Positions 63,157 to 64,000 of a stretch of 64,000 bases of DNA are shown here, piece by piece (positions within the stretch are counted from its first letter, which is position 1; every line of letters starts with the position of its first letter). This DNA comes from Bugulina stolonifera (lineage: Eukaryota > Bryozoa > Gymnolaemata > Cheilostomatida > Bugulidae), in NCBI GenBank assembly GCA_935421135.1, contig OW285197.1:4707350-4771349 (forward strand), in the 5' to 3' direction. The notes below the pieces were generated by a model that was not told where the DNA came from, ran no database searches, and saw only the letters and a program-made list of their open reading frames with translations. The position numbers and the translations under genes were made by a program.

Positions 63157-64000
63157 ATTAACTATTTCAAACTTCATGGTAAAGTTATATATGATATATT
63201 TTTAGCAAGGAGTTTATTTTTGAGCATGCATAGACTTGTTTCAAATCCATGAAAATACCAGTCTTGATCATGCAATATGAACGAAGATAACAATTCACAT
63301 ATTTTAGAATTTACCAAGAGGCTATTGATAGCCTGGTGTATGTTCAACAGTGTTTTGAGAGTGATAAATGTAATGCACAAATTATAATATCATTAATATG
63401 AGAATGCCCACTTTGAACAGAATAATAATAGAAATGAAGCATACATGCCAAAATAACTATAGGTTACTAGTAATAAAGATGTGACAAAGAAAACTATTAA
63501 TTTACCTTGTACATGTATGAACACGGCGAATAAAATTGCCACGAATATAAGTCTCGTGGTGAAGGTCAAGGATGTTTATCGCTACAACATATATACAATA
63601 TAAAGAGTTAGGCAAACGCATATTTAATAGAGTATACACATTAGGGACAAAGGCAAAAGGTAGGAAAAACTGTGAAGGATGCGAATAACTGATATTGGAT
63701 TTGGGTAAAAGTAACAGTGTAATAGTAGATGCAAGTATGACTTTATACCAACATTACTGTTATACAATATGATTATAATAATATGCCAGATAGTACATGT
63801 ACTATACAGACTATATACATGTACATGTACATGGATATGGTAAGCCTTACCTCAATACCTACTTACACTAGTAGATGATGTGATTTAACATTGATGTCTT
63901 TGACTTATATATACCTCCAAACCGGACATGAAGAACTTGCCAAAGATGTTATGATCATCAATAAATTGATAGAAATGATATTCATGTGAAACCATTGAAT

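Larger units (their letters stand above)
58271..64000. repeat. Tandem duplication, 2,496-bp unit, two full copies and a third partial
   Basis: Units 58271-60766 and 60767-63262, then 63263-64000 (partial at window end). Predicted frames at matching offsets are identical in all copies, so identity is close to complete. The junction follows a truncated SINE family A tail (AATACCAGTC then TTGATCATGC). It may be a very recent duplication or an assembly repeat. Confidence 0.92.

Overview
The window is eukaryotic, most likely from an invertebrate animal. It has short spliced introns of about 100 bp, AT-rich intergenic DNA with many tacatg runs, tRNA-derived SINEs, and a small secreted protein gene family. 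The tacatg richness and compact genes would suit a sponge, but that is a guess. About half of the window is mobile DNA.

Layout. 1-6789 is the right-hand part of a Polinton/Maverick-type element (element 0), cut off by the window start. It carries a type-B DNA polymerase gene on the minus strand (partial, two coding exons seen) and, divergently, a two-exon gene for a putative ssDNA-binding protein. Between them is an unusual mirror-image array of 31-bp repeats. 6904-17661 (element 1) and 32542-43290 (element 2) are two almost identical elements of about 10.75 kb in opposite orientation. Each has terminal inverted repeats of about 727 bp and a perfect 6-bp target duplication (AGTAGT and CTCAGG). 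Each carries integrase, packaging ATPase, adenain-like protease, major capsid, minor capsid/penton and several virion-type small proteins, but has lost the DNA polymerase and all but the first 82 codons of the ssDNA-binding protein gene. The control region with the repeat array is kept.

Between the Polintons, 18895-23945 is a young LTR retrotransposon with 940-bp LTRs, a tRNA-Leu primer site, and a single Gag-like ORF without pol. Around it lie an 81-bp-arm fold-back repeat, a 120-bp-class satellite (27.1-28.2 kb), two tRNA-SINE copies, and a 1.6-kb hAT-like non-autonomous element with an 8-bp near-perfect target duplication. From 43297 to the end is host DNA. It has a three-exon microgene for a secreted thrombospondin-repeat-like peptide (minus strand, 44064-46323), a three-exon secreted NHL/beta-propeller gene (50711-52487), further SINEs and MITEs, and a 2,496-bp tandem duplication (58271-64000) carrying dead relatives of both host genes.

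How it fits together. The capsid-bearing elements have intact morphogenesis and integration genes but no polymerase. The adjacent element 0 has the polymerase and ssDNA-binding gene, and the same 19-bp terminus, although its TIR otherwise differs. The simplest reading is that elements 1 and 2 are recent, trans-mobilised, polymerase-dependent satellites of a Polinton. A true two-part system, with replication genes on one element and virion genes on another, is possible but cannot be decided because element 0 is cut by the window edge.
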